Positions 48,101-59,760 of a stretch of DNA of 64,000 bases are shown piece after piece. The DNA is from Steinernema hermaphroditum (taxonomy: Eukaryota > Nematoda > Chromadorea > Rhabditida > Steinernematidae). Each line of letters opens with the position of its first letter. Position 1 is the first letter of the stretch. The position numbers were made by a program, and so were the translations under genes. The notes below the pieces were generated by a model. It was not told where the DNA came from and did not search any database. It worked only from the letters and a program-made list of their open reading frames with translations. Location: NCBI GenBank assembly GCA_030435675.1, contig CM059622.1:13144001-13208000 (forward strand). Reading direction: 5' to 3'.

Positions 48101-48841
48101 ATCTCTCACTTTCCCACCATCACCAGAACTGGCAAGAAAAACACCGATGAAACTACACTCTTTGATAGAAAGTGCATTTTTGTTCAAGGAATCACTCAAA
48201 TTAGCTGTCAAAAACGTCCAGGAAAGTGTTCATGCAACGGACAGCCTATCCTTTCCACACACCCTCAGAGGCACATGGGACCTTTGATGTCCACAGGAGT
48301 CACCAAAGCGCCGAATTCGTCATCGCACCTCCAAAAAAAAAACAAATGAATCATCTCACCCGTCTGCCGCCAAACACAACTCATCGCATTTAGTCTAACA
48401 GTCTAATTCCCCGTCTCGTCGTCTATTCAGTGACCGTCCAACTCGACGAACTCACGTCTGCACGGTGCAAACGCCTTCGGCGGTCGTGCGCCGCCACCGT
48501 CGTCGTGCCGAAGCAGAAGCGAAGATCAAACTTCACTCGGTGCAGCGCCTTATAAATACGGCGCCGTCGACGATCGCCGCCACTTCTTCTTCGATCGTTA
48601 TCATTCCCGCGGCGCCTCTGCTTTGGTCCCCTTCCGCTCGTTCGCCGCTTATCAGCGGCACTCTCGAGCCGTCGCCAGGAGTGGATAGCGGCGACGGCGC
48701 CGCTCCTCTTCTCGGATGTTAATTTCTATTCCTTTCTCGTTAATGGATCCCTAATGTGATGAAATTAAACGCGTCGCGTATCCTATTCCACGCCTTATGC
48801 CGGAAATGATTCTATTTTTGTTGCAGAACTCGCGCATCATC
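45165..48841. other. Long gene-poor interval
   Basis: I see no supportable gene. It contains a reverse copy of the SINE-like end at 46515-46560 (GGTCGTCCACTCGCTCTCAG), the repeat copy at 47955-48110, and GC-rich, repeat-free sequence at 48420-48720 just upstream of the acyl-CoA-binding protein gene. Short frames (for example around 45800-46050) have no homology. Confidence 0.4.
47955..48110. repeat. Repeat copy, unfilled counterpart of 24160-24600
   Basis: GGACTGATGTTTACTGTATT, CGCTAGTACTTCAG and AAAACAAGCACTCTATATGT run without interruption. The copy at 24160 is split by a LINE piece. Confidence 0.65.
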
Positions 48842-49154
48842 ATGACTTTCGAAGTGTCCGCCGAGCAGGTCAAGAACCTCAAGACCTCGCCCACCAACGA
48901 CGAGCTCCTCGAGCTGTACGCCCTTTATAAGCAGGGAACCGTCGGCGACAACAACACCGCCAAGCCCGGCATGCTCGACATGAAGGGAAAGGCTAAGTGG
49001 TCCGCCTGGGACGGAAAGAAGGGTGAGCTCTGTAGCTGTTTTTTTTACTGCTTTACTAATAATCCAATTTGCAGGAACCAGCCAAGAGAAGGCCAAGGAG
49101 GAGTACATCGCGCTCGTCAAGACCCTCGTCGAGAAGTACGGACTGAAGGCCTAA
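48842..49154 (+). CDS. acbp-1: Acyl-CoA-binding protein
   Basis: Exons 48842-49022 and 49075-49154 give exactly 86 residues, the standard ACBP length. Motifs are [34 protein letters not shown] and [17 protein letters not shown]. The Tyr and Lys that hold the CoA head are in place. It buffers and delivers long-chain acyl-CoA in the cytosol. An acceptor (TTTTTGTTGCAG ending at 48826) stands 15 nt before the ATG and fits a spliced-leader site. Confidence 0.96.
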
Positions 49155-49850
49155 GAAGTCGGACGTCTTCCTTATCTGTGATAAATATGTCTAATTTATA
49201 ATATAATCCATAGAGTAAGCCTTTGGTAACGCAAATATCTTGACGGGGCTTCTACATAGCGATTGGAAGCGATATCACTGACACACACCGGAATCTGAAA
49301 ATTTTGTGATCGATCACATCCCGACCGCTCACAAAATGGCCAAAATCTCAAAGAAGACGCAGATTTCATGCAGACAGCGTCTAGCGTCAACTGAAACCCA
49401 TGCCCCGTTATGTTGACGTGTCCTTCGTGTGTCTCTTAGATCAGAGTGTGTAGGCATCAGACTAGACGATGAGAAACAAACTGAAGCTGACTCTCGCCTG
49501 CACCTAAACCCCCAGTGGGGGTCCCCCACCCCAAAAGCACCTCAACCAACAGAACTTTACTTTATTACTCATAGTGCTTTGAGACATTCACCACAAACAT
49601 TTCACAACCATTAACAAGAACATCACAGCAAACGACATACTGCACATAATGTCGGAAATAAATTAAAGACTCAATAAATTACTACCCCTAAGAGATGAAA
49701 GAGGAAAAATGAGATAAAGGATGTTAAAAGCGCCAGGTAACTGCACAAACACGTCGCGACCAAGAAGTGCCAAAGAATAGAATCATAGGACAATCACAGA
49801 CAGGAAAGATGAAAGATTGATAGAGTTTGAAAGTTTGCGGGACCTTCTGA
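49155..49850. other. Convergent 3' intergenic region
   Basis: It lies between the 3' ends of the ACBP and TRAM genes. No gene or repeat is recognised. Confidence 0.4.
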
Positions 49851-52201
49851 CTACTGCACTTTCGCCTTATTCTTGATCTCGTTGCTGTTCTGAAATTACG
49901 ACGGTTAGGAACAGTGCATAGGAACCGACTCCGACAAAGAAGTAAACAATCACGAAACAACACTTACTTCACCGCTAACCTTCTTGTTGTTCTTCTTCTG
50001 CTGAAGCTTCTGAGCCTCCTTAGCCTTCACTTGCTGCTGGTCGTGCTTGGCCTTTGATGAGCGTTCGCGCAGGCGGTTAATGTGGAACAGGCCGAAGTTC
50101 CATAGCATGAACACTTGCAGGACAAGGATGCAGAGAATGCTGTTCAGGCGGATGAAAGCTGTGTTGAAGTTGCCTTCCTTGAGGTCGACGAATGGGGTCT
50201 CGTTAACGCGAAGACCGTACCAGAGAACGAAAACGGCAGCTGTGGCGCTAAGGAACCGGGTCACAACGAAAAGAGCGTTCCACAGCATGAATCTGGAAAG
50301 GGGCAGTAGAATTCGTGGGGAAGAGAGACCGGCTTACCCATTGGCAGTGTACTTGCTCTTTCCAGAGAAGTGAAGCATACGCGTGAAGTGGAAGATGCTC
50401 TGAGTGAAGTAGTCAACGAACAGGAGAACGAGAGCAAGGCGCGAGAAGCTAAAACGAATCTAATTACCGAGCGATAATAACAGATGTTGCTGAACAATTG
50501 GAAATGTCGTGATGAAAACACTTTCTGACTCAGCTTTCCCACCTCCTTAACAGATAAAAGCTTACTTAAAGGCATAGGCAGCGAGAATGAAGAAGAAATA
50601 GACAGCGCTGTACGTAGAACGCTGGCTAATTTCGTCGCGCTTCACCTTCTGGAAGTAGAACTCGGGGAACTGGTGAAGCCAGTGGGAGATCTACAAAAGT
50701 CACAGTGAACCTCTGCATAGTGGGTGATGCCCAACCTGGAAGATGAAGAAGAGCTTCATGCTCAGGGACATGTAGCGGTGTTCGAGGGGATAGCCAACCC
50801 AAAGCTTAATAGGGTTCGAGATCAGGTCCAGGTCGTTGATGAGGAATCCGGCATGGATGGCAGAGTAGACGGAGAAGAAGAGAAGATGTCCGCTCTCGTT
50901 GAACTTGGACATGCGGGTCTTGCTCAGGTGGAGTTTGCGCTGAAGCTTGTCGAGAACATATTCCTGGATGACGGCGTGCATGGTGATCCATGCAATGGTG
51001 TAGAAGAAGAACACACACAGGTCGAGAGGTCCATTACGATAGAAAGTTTGAGGAGCTGAAACAAAATTATTGAATGGATGTATTCGCAGCAAATGATGTG
51101 TTTGATGTGCCCTAATCGAGGAAAGCAAAAAAATGGCATTCTTCAGATTCATTGCACGACCCATAAATTCCGGATTTATTCACATCATGCATTCCTCAGC
51201 GAATGTCGCGCAGGAGGAACATCTTGGTTTAAAAAAGAACGCACCTGCTTCAGCTGGAACTGCAACGGTTTCGTTGTACTGAGGAAGGACGAAGATATTG
51301 GCCAACGGGGCAGTGTACTGAAACGGGAATACGATTAATCTTTGGTCTACATTTTCACGCATGTCAGTATAAAAAAACAATTCTTCAATTCATCGGATAC
51401 AAACAGCTTGCGTCAAAACATGCGATTCGTTTGCGCCAAGTGTCAGTTCTCGAAAAAAAAGCTGCGATGGCAAAGCGTTGATCACTGTGATCAGCGAGTC
51501 ACGTGTCAGATTAACCCAAAACTGCCTGTCTCTTTGCTGCAGAGTAATTTGTCTAAAATTTTGCAGGACTAGCAAAAGTGTCATTTATCTCATTTCTGAT
51601 TAATTAGGGGACGGACTCGGTCGGATTGCGCGTCATCTATGCGTGTTTGTGGGCGATTTTGACAGGCTTTCGCCCTAATGAGAAAGAGGGGGAGGAAAGT
51701 GAGCTCCAGCAAAATGTGCTATTTAATTTCATGTTTCCAAAAAGTTGTTTTTAGCGGTGTAATGATGTTAATTACTAGCTGCTGATAGGCATTCAAACAG
51801 AGGAACGGTCCGCAATTCGCAATTACACGATGACAAACAAGAACACAACATGACACATGGTAAATCAGAGCAGTTGCCTGTTGTGGAGCTTGGAGTTGTC
51901 TCCCCTTCACATCACAATAAAAACTGTGTCTGTTACATTTATCTGTAACTCCTTCCCCACTTCCCGGTATCTTTTTGCCGAGAAAGACAGCATCCGGTTA
52001 TTTTGGTTTCAGCGATTTCAATAAAAACATAAATTACACCTGAAAACAACTTACGTTAAACATGAACCCGACGACAATAACCATGAGCACACAGGACATG
52101 ATGTCTCCATGGTTCTGGATGACAAACTCGTGTGACATAATCGGAGGCGAGGTTTTCTTGGCTCGCGCTCCAGCGGCCGCCATTCTCCGGTCGACGCCCA
52201 T
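49851..52201 (-). CDS. TRAM, translocating chain-associated membrane protein
   Basis: Exons 52201-52055, 51317-51245, 51055-50736, 50690-50566, 50448-50338, 50292-49968 and 49889-49851 give 379 residues, matching animal TRAM. Landmarks: MSHEFVIQNHGDIMSCVLMV, a GPLDLCVFFFYTIAW helix, HAVIQEYVLDKLQRKLHLSK, KFNESGHLLFFSVYSA, then the TLC-type membrane region and a long charged cytosolic tail (QQVKAKEAQKLQQKKNNKKV). It helps nascent secretory and membrane proteins leave the Sec61 channel in the ER. The first intron (about 740 nt) is long for this locus and may hold regulatory sequence. Confidence 0.93.
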
Positions 52202-53719
52202 GTTTCTGAAAGGAACAGTAATTACCGTTTAGCAAAGTGTTAATCTTCCTCAAATCACACACACGCACAGAGGGACACACGTCAAGCCGACGGAAGTTCG
52301 CGCAAATGTCACCACGCGGCAGCTGAGTGTCATCCGCTCGCGGCCTCTCCTTCACTCCGTCGCCGCCGCCGACTCCGGCGCTGGCTGGGAAGGGCAGAAA
52401 ACGAGCTCTTAATTACGTGTAGTCGCCACTCGCGCGCGCCGTCGCATTCACGTCTCGGCCATGTGTCTCTCGCTCGGACACAGTTGGCTTGGAGCTGCTG
52501 GCAGTTGTTTTCCCGCTGGGACCGCACGCGCATGTAAATGTCGGCGACACGTCGCATGCGACGGGGCGGTTTGCATTTGGGACGACGAGCCTACGGTAGA
52601 GGGAATGCGGGGGACGGATACGCGCGGGGCTAATTGACACCGCTCGAAATCGCGTGCCGTAAAATTAATGACTACAATTAAGTGGATTTCCGTCTGAGAG
52701 ACTCGCGTTACGAGATTCCATCTGCTCATGTCTCGATTTTTCGTCTAATTCGGTTTAGAGCCACTTTCGGAACGCTGATACGGTAATGGTTGATCTGAGT
52801 GCCTTTTACTTTGTCTGAAAGGTCTACTAGGCACAGACATGCAGTTTGAGCGTGACTTTGAGTGGGACACCAATGTGTTTGACTAGACAGAAACTAGACT
52901 TTTGTCGCATATTCTCGCTGAACAGTATTCGTTTTTTGCTTAATTCTCCGTTTAGGGACGGATGCTGTCAGCATAACAGACCCAGGGTATGGTAACAGCC
53001 GAAAGTACGATTTCTGTAGAATTCTCATTTTGTTTTTACCTGCTTCAATTTATATGCACTTTTTGCTTTGGTCCAATGTCAGTTTTGGGTGCATAACTTT
53101 CATGTTCTGCAAATAGTATCCCAACCAAGCTCTCCGTCATTTCCAAATACCTAAATATATCATAAGTTTCCAGTGAATGTCTTTGTTTTCGATTCGTGTG
53201 CTGAGATTTCCGTTGTAAACAACATGTTTTTGATTAAGTTTTCCATTTTTAGGCGAATGGAATCTTTGCTGCTTATTGGACTCATGGCTGGATGACGCTA
53301 ATCTACCGTTAGATAACATACCACCATAATCACTTTGTTTTCTTTTGCAATGCTCACAGAGGACAAAAAACTGACGTTGAGGAGTGCTGCTGCACAGATG
53401 TTCGTTGCCGTTCCTCCCAGGTCTCGTCACGACTTTTACACTGCTTAAAGGAATTAGTGTAAACTGCAATTGAAAACGGCTCCTGCTTATTCGTCATTGT
53501 TTTCGGAGTCGTTTGCGGTGATTGTTGCGAGGATATCGATTTTCGCCGTGAGGCGGTAGTTCTATTCGAGGCAATTAGCTTCATTGTCATCCTTCGGCAT
53601 CGAGGCCGGCAGAAACGCTCTCATTTTAATTGATTTTCGTTGATTCGTTGTCGTCGTGCCGAGCTGTATCGCGAAATCGGTCCCATGCATCGACCGTTCT
53701 AATCCAGCCCGTTTTCAGG
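52202..53719. promoter_or_regulatory. Upstream regions of TRAM and AAGAB-like genes
   Basis: The first part (52250-52640) is GC- and CpG-rich compared with its surroundings and likely holds the TRAM promoter. The rest is A/T-rich. No gene is supportable. GTTTTCAG at 53711-53718 just before the next start codon looks like a trans-splice acceptor. Confidence 0.4.
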
Positions 53720-54539
53720 ATGTTGGGCATAATCAAGGAATGCGGGATCTTCGTGCTCGTCGGCGACACGGAGTCCCGAGTGCTCAGCGAACTCAAGAAT
53801 TTCCAAGTTATCACGAACATGCGAACAGGTTATCACGAACACACGAACAAGAAGGCCAAGAAGAAGGATGACGAGGCCGTGACGTGCAAAATGCTAGGAA
53901 ATTTAAAGAACAAATACTATCAGGCATGGTACAACATCTACAAGATGGACAAATTCCCAGTGGCGCTCAACTGGCTTGGCAAAGAAGATCGAAAAGAGCC
54001 GATCCGATCGGTGGCATTCGTTTTGCCGCCGGATTACAGCCAGTCAATTAGCTTGGAGGAACTCTACACATGCCTGAACAAGATACCAGATGCCGATAAG
54101 GTAACACCTGATGAGCTATGACTGTTCAGCAAACTGTCTAGCGTCTCCGCATCTCAGACAAAATGCTCACGACTGTCTGTTGCAGATTCTGATCGTAGAC
54201 CAGATCGTCGAATCGGACAATCTACCCGCTTGGTGCGCGAAGAATGGCTTTGAGCTGATTGAAATGAATCCGTCGGAAGAGGGCAAGGGCGACTACGAGG
54301 CGCACCGTGAGAACTACGGTGCGAAACGGCTCGATGAAGTACTGCAAACGTCGGATTGGCCAAATACGATAAAATTGGAGAAGAAGAAGAGTTCTGAAAA
54401 GGTGGAAGCGAGGGAAGAGCAGAAGGAGCATGAGTTTAAGCCGATCCAGACGGAGAAGGAAGAAGGAAACGGTGAACAAGCGGGTGAATTGGATGATGCA
54501 GGTGCGAACCAGAGTTCAATTTCTGTGAGTGAGGAGTGA
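53720..54539 (+). CDS. AAGAB: AAGAB (p34)-like adaptin-binding protein
   Basis: Exons 53720-54100 and 54186-54539 give 244 residues. The match is strongest in the second exon: KILIVDQIVESDNLPAWCAK, NGFELIEMNP and GAKRLDEVLQTSDWPN line up with the Rab-like p34 region of animal AAGAB. The start is fixed by an acceptor directly before ATG. AAGAB chaperones assembly of the AP-1 and AP-2 clathrin adaptors in the cytosol. The Glu/Lys-rich C-terminus is shorter than in vertebrates. The next gene starts 24 nt after the stop. Confidence 0.75.
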
Positions 54540-54563
54540 TTTTTAGATGAATTCGTGAAGTTT

Positions 54564-55553
54564 ATGCTGTCGGAAATCCCCATGCCTAGAGAAACGAAAT
54601 GTAGAGCGATCGATCCGGCTATATCGGAGGTGCTGAAACACGAACTGGAGCTGGTGAGAGACGACGTGTACTCACTGAGAAACGCCGTAAACAAGCTCCA
54701 CGACGATGTTCACTGCCTGACCGACATTCGCATGCCCCCAGGTTCTGGTGTAGTAACCAGCACTGCGGAGATCGAGAACTCTACAGTGGTGGTGTTCTCC
54801 ACCGCCAATGAAACCCGAACCTCCTCGTACTCGCAGTCACAGAGGGAGTCTTCAAGTTACAGCGAAAGTAGGCTTTCGGTCTCTCTGAGTCCAAGTGATG
54901 CTGATTATTTCAGCCAAAGGCAACGACTCCTTCCTCATCAACAATGGCAATCAGGTCGCTCAAGCTTCCATTCTGATTACGGAGAGCAGCGGCGTGAAGC
55001 GTCAGAAGGCGAGCCAGGCGACGCGGATATTCATGGAAGTGGACACGAGCACGTCAACTGGACCTCCCGACATCCTTGTTAGTTCCTGTGGAACGCCTTG
55101 TTGCGAACGCTTTCCTTCAGGATATGGTTTCTCTCAGCCCTGAGGACATCATCAAGTGGCAAGAAGCTCAAGCTGACGCGGAGGAACGCACGAAGCCCCT
55201 CACCAGGCACGAGTACTTCGCTAAGCTGGAGAAAGATTATGAGCGGAGCGAATCCAGCGGCGTCAGTGGAGTCATCAGTGCCGTCAACGATGACGCCGGT
55301 GCAACTCTCGATTTCTCAACCTATCTTGGAAGTGTGGATCAGGTTCGTCGCCTTCCTTACGATTCAGGCTACTCCACAATTCCAGGTCAGAGACGCTCTT
55401 CAAGGCCAGCAGCGTCAGCAGAGGGCTGACACTGCGGGTGCCGTAGCCGCCGCCATATTCAACTCCATGACTGTGGCGACAGAGGAAACGGACAACGGAG
55501 AAAATGGCGATTCGACCAAAGCGCCTGTGATTGAAAGCTCACCCAGTGAGTGA
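54564..55553 (+). CDS. Unrecognised protein, 285 aa, possibly in an operon with the AAGAB-like gene
   Basis: Exons 54564-54867, 54914-55077, 55121-55342 and 55386-55553 join in phase. The N-terminal part is helical (KHELELVRDDVYSLRNAVNK), followed by a Ser/Gln-rich linker (SSYSQSQRESSSYS), a middle region with SLSPEDIIKWQEAQADAEER, and a Gln/Ala-rich end (LQGQQRQQRADTAGAVAAAI). There is no signal peptide or membrane helix, so it is probably cytosolic or nuclear. TTTTTAG sits between the upstream stop and this ATG. I do not recognise the family. Splice signals and conserved phase make it a real gene. Confidence 0.7.
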
Positions 55554-55664
55554 GTGTTGTTTGGACCTAAGCTGCCGATATTTCCTAAGACATATTATAT
55601 ATAAAGCGGGTATAAATATTGTTTTATCTTAAAATTGGCATCCTAGAACAGAGCACTTTATCAA

Positions 55665-56046
55665 CTATAGATATCTGCGAAGCTTCATGTAGAGGAAGAC
55701 CCATCCAGTTGCAAGAACTCCAGCGAGAGCGCTCACGGCGAAGGGATTCCGGCGAAGTTCCCCGTAGATGAGCGAAAGACGCCAGTTCATCGGACGGCGC
55801 GCTCCACATTGCGAGCAAAAGTGATCGGAAGGGCTGAAATAGAGTACGGTATGATACGAGTGGAGGAATACGGTACCTGATGGGCGCTTTGCACTGGGGG
55901 CACTCGTAGAGGATTCTCACTCCACAGTTTCTGCAGAATTTGTCGCTTGTGTTGGTCACCCGAGCGTTGCAGGCATGGCACAGGAGCGACGGAGTCGAAG
56001 ATCCAGCGACCTGCTGAAGATGGACTTCTGGCTTTGTCAAGGGCAT
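55665..56046 (-). CDS. Small double zinc-ribbon protein with C-terminal membrane helix
   Basis: Exons 56046-55877 and 55833-55665 give 112 residues. The ATG follows an acceptor (AAAGTTTCAG) with no gap, typical of a trans-spliced start. Two Cys4 ribbons are visible: CHAC with CRNCG, and CPQC with CSQCG. A single hydrophobic segment near the end (NPFAVSALAGVLATGWVFLY) is followed by a short basic tail, so the protein is probably tail-anchored with ribbons in the cytosol. No family assignment is firm. Confidence 0.75.
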
Positions 56047-56197
56047 CTGAAACTTTCTTGGAGAGGAGAGATGAGTCGATGGCAACAAGGATTTCTAGCG
56101 TTAGGTACACTACCATCGCAGACACGAAAAGAAAATGCATATTCAATGTTTATTTGGTTAAAGCTGGCAGGCAAGAACTAATTATGCTGTACAGTAT

Positions 56198-57060
56198 TCA
56201 CACGTAGGGGACATATTTCTCGAAGAAACCGAGAACGAGCTTCGGGCATCGCTCGAGCGCTTCGGAGCTCGGGACGAGATCAAGATGGTCGGAGTCTTTG
56301 AACTGAACCACCATGAAAGTCATATCTCCACAGCGCGTGACGCTGACGATCTGCAGCGGCTCCAAACCCTTGTTGAAGCCCTCCCGGCGGACGCTCACTT
56401 GGATCGTCTTCTCTGTCTCCTCGCCGGTTTCGTCGTCGACGGGTACGGTCATCACTTCTAGATCAGGGCGGGAGTTGCGGAGACGTCGGTAGATCGGTTC
56501 GTCTTGTTCTTCGGTGCGAGGTGAGTTCGAAGAGGACGATTGTTCGGACTGAAAGAAGGAGATTAGGTAAGCATGGAAGGGAGGAACGAGTATTAAGCAC
56601 GACCGCTCCTTTGCAAACAGAGCACAAAGTAATTATAGAATTTTGCAGCCCACGAAATACTTTCCCAGAAATGCGAGATTTGCACACCGATCGGGTCTGC
56701 AAATGCGAAACGTGAGAATAATTTTGCAGACTCCGCAGCTAATTATAAACCACTTTTGGTCTGGAAATGCGAAAGCAGACAGCTGGCTGCAAGCTGCACC
56801 GACGTATTTTGCATTATGAGACTGGAAAGGCACGCAGACATATCCATGTCTACCATCTGAGACAGTTCGTCAACGTCTATTAGACGTTTGAGAATTAACA
56901 GAAGTCTGATTTGGAAAGAAGACTTCTATGCAGTTCCAGACAGTGTCTGACAAGCGCGACAGTCTCTCTGCCATTAAAACAAAACAATTGACGTCGAGGA
57001 ACGTCAGAAAGGCATAAAACTCTTATCAAACTCACCTTCACATTCATCTTTCCGGACATT
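56198..57060 (-). CDS. Chromoshadow-domain-only protein
   Basis: Exons 57060-57037 and 56548-56198 give 124 residues. The C-terminal half is a chromoshadow domain: GFNKGLEPLQIVSVTRCGDM, FMVVQFKDSDHLDLVPSSEA and CPKLVLGFFEKYVPYV, like the HP1 C-terminus that dimerises and docks PxVxL partners. The N-terminal half is acidic and disordered (SEQSSSSNSPRTEEQDEP). There is no chromodomain in either exon, and none is visible in the 488-nt intron, so it should not read H3K9 methylation itself. It could act as an HP1 partner or regulator, or be a truncated HP1 paralogue. Confidence 0.75.
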
Positions 57061-57932
57061 CGTCGCTATCGTTACACGTGGGAGCGTTGGAACCGTCGCC
57101 AACACTCTTTCTGAACGTACAAGAGTCAAAGAACTTTGTTTACAGAACGCGTCGTGGGAACCGAAAACAACAAAAGCGTCGAAAGCCGTGCAGAGCGAGT
57201 CCGGCCGACGTTCGCGGCGAGTGTCTTGCGATCGATAAGCGAACCACGAGAACCACTCGTGTGGCGGCGAGGAGAAGAAGTCGAGGACAGGTGAACTGAG
57301 GAGAGGAACCGTTGGGGTACAGGAAGGAGAGGAGCGAAACGTGAATTGGCGGGAAATGAGCCATTGATTTTGGATAGAACATGTGACATTCACGTGATCG
57401 CAAGTGTGATTTCATCGGTGTCACAATTTGATCTTGAAGTGGCAGACTACCGTATACCTCAACAAGAAACGGTACGCATGCGAAGTCTTATTTTGATGCA
57501 CGTTTCCCTATAAAATCTCGTTCCGAAGATCACTTAAGATTCCGATATTTAGTGCGACTTCCGCGATTGAACTACGGTATCTTCGACATCATTGTAATTC
57601 GAGTGATTCCAATGGAGAAGAGTGCAATGAATTACATCGGAAATGGTCGGAATTACGTCGAAGGAGATAGTGTTAAACTGAACAACGAACTACAGTAATC
57701 TTACGCGTCTCACTCGGCATAGGCACTGATTTTATGTGGCAATGCTAACCCAAGCGGCCAGCTAGTTTGTGTAGAACTGAACGACATTGAAAGCCACCCT
57801 ATAGATCTATTAAGAAAGTCCAGGGGACCCTTGATGTGTGCGCTACCGTAGCCCATCACTTCTGCCGCTTGTCATACCAAGAATTTATTACTGCAGCAAT
57901 TAAAAGAACTTTACGCGTTACAATTTCAGGAT
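57061..57932. other. Intergenic region
   Basis: It lies upstream of the chromoshadow gene and downstream of the next gene. Frames on both strands have no homology. No repeat is recognised. Confidence 0.4.
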
Positions 57933-59760
57933 TTATCTAATGCATCTCTTCTTGTCGGGCGACTTCCTGAAGCCACAGTCGCAGAGGCACGCCATGTAGC
58001 CACCCTCGACGCCACAGTGGGCGTGCTGCATGCAGGTGAAGCTTTCGGTGTAGATGGCGCCCATGATGCAGACGTTCTTCTTCGTGCAGTTGTCCGAGAG
58101 CCAGCTATAGTTGGGCGGATGCGAGTTTCCCAGCTTGTCGATGCAGGCACAAGCCATCGGCTGGACGCACTTCGGTGGATTCGCCGAGGTGTCGAGGACG
58201 AATCCGGGCTTGCATTGGCATCCCTCGAAGCAGGGCTGGTTGCATCGCTCGAGGAGTTTCTGGTTGGCGCAAGTGGGTTGGCATCCGGACATGCAGGAGC
58301 TGTAAGTGGAGAAGGGGAGGATCGTGGAGCAGTCCATAGGACATCCGGTGACTGTGCGCCAGGTGGAGAGGTCCACCCCTGAAGTTAGGTATTAGATAGT
58401 CAGTGTAGTAGAGCCCTACTTCCAAGATTCGCCTGACAAGTTTTGGCGAAGTTCTTGAAGGTTTCACATTTGGAATCCTTGATGAAACATCCGTCGAAGA
58501 CGCAGCTCTCATAGGCCATCGTGATAGTCTCCTTTCCGAGCCTCTTGCACTGCGCGAAAGGACCTCTTCCCTCCAGGGCTTGCTTGATAGGCAAGCACTC
58601 CTTGCTACTTCTACTCGTGTCACACGTGGGAAGATCAGGAGCGAGACCCTTTCCTGTTCTACAGTCTCCCTTAGACGAGTCCCATCCGCCGAACTCGTCC
58701 GTTATCCAAGTGTCCAAGATCTCGGCCACTCGAGCCAATCCCGTCTTGTCCACGGCGTATCGGCACGTCTTTTCGATCTCTACACGTCCGTCGATGGAGA
58801 CAAGATCATCACTGCAGTCCTGGTTGAGGTTTCCGGCGTGTCCACACAGGCCCTCCTCTCCCAAATATTCTTCCAAATGCGGGACCTTCATCTTCAAGAC
58901 CTGTTTGGAGAAGATGACTGTGACGTAGACGGAGTTTCGGATGTGGACTTGCCCGCCAATCAATTCAGCCACAATCTAAAGGCACGTCGTGAAGTGGAGG
59001 GAAGGGATACGGTACCAAGGGATCGTCTCTCGAAGGGTAGTAGAAGGGAAGATAGGCGGCGATTCCGTTCACTTGGAAATTGAGAGTTTCGTCGACGTGC
59101 AGGATTTGGTCGTACATCTCGACTTCGATTTCGCTCACGTATGAGACGCTAAAAGATAGAGACGCATCTAAGGATCCCTTATCTCATAGATTTAAAAATT
59201 TCACTTTGAGCAGGTTTTGAGCAAACACTCTTCCGTCTCTATTATGTTCACCTAATATAGGATACCTTGTTTGTCACACTTAGCATGGCCTAAACTATCC
59301 AAGAAGGTCCATCTCGATTCAGTATGCCTATCTGATTGGAAGAAGGTCTAACTCACGGCGACTTCGGATAGAAAAGCTTGTTCATCGCCTTCACCACGAA
59401 GTGTTTGTCATCGTTGAGCTGTCGGCAAGGTGTCGAATAGACGTAAGGACACGTCCCTTGATAGTCATAGAAGGTTCCGTCGAGCGTCTTGCAGTGAGGG
59501 TCTCCATGACATCCACAGTCACTTCCATTGCAACACTCCTTGTAGGGGTCGCCTGAAGCTCCCAGCTCAGACTACCGTACCCTGCAGCGAGTCCTACCGA
59601 CAAAGCCGATTCTGCAGACACAGGTTACTTGATTGGCGATGAAAAAGCAGTCGGCGTTGGTCCCGCAACTTGTGTCCGTGCAGCCTCCACAGCCAGGCTC
59701 CGTGCATTGCAGGGCGGCGACGGCGAAAAGCGCCGCCAGAAAGACGAGCACCTTCTCCAT
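57933..59760 (-). CDS. Secreted EGF-like / VWD / C8 / TIL protein
   Basis: Exons 59760-59598, 59552-59357, 59148-59016, 58975-58420 and 58378-57933 give 497 residues. Signal peptide (MEKVLVFLAALFAVAA), a small Cys-rich EGF-like part (GCGGCTDTSCGTNADC), then a von Willebrand D domain (CGCHGDPHCKTLDGTFYDYQ through GLCGHAGNLNQDC), a C8 region (CKRLGKETI...ESCVFDGCFIKDSKC) and a TIL domain (GCPMDCSTI...CFEGCQCKPGF) with a last Cys-rich piece. The order is that of one unit of zonadhesin, tectorin or mucin-type proteins. A role in extracellular matrix or a mucus-like layer is likely. Its first exon resembles fragments near 62640. Confidence 0.88.

Noticed and set aside
48465..48722. Frame of 85 codons upstream of the acyl-CoA-binding protein
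   Set aside because: It is low complexity, not joined by a plausible splice, and the ACBP start is already complete with its own acceptor.
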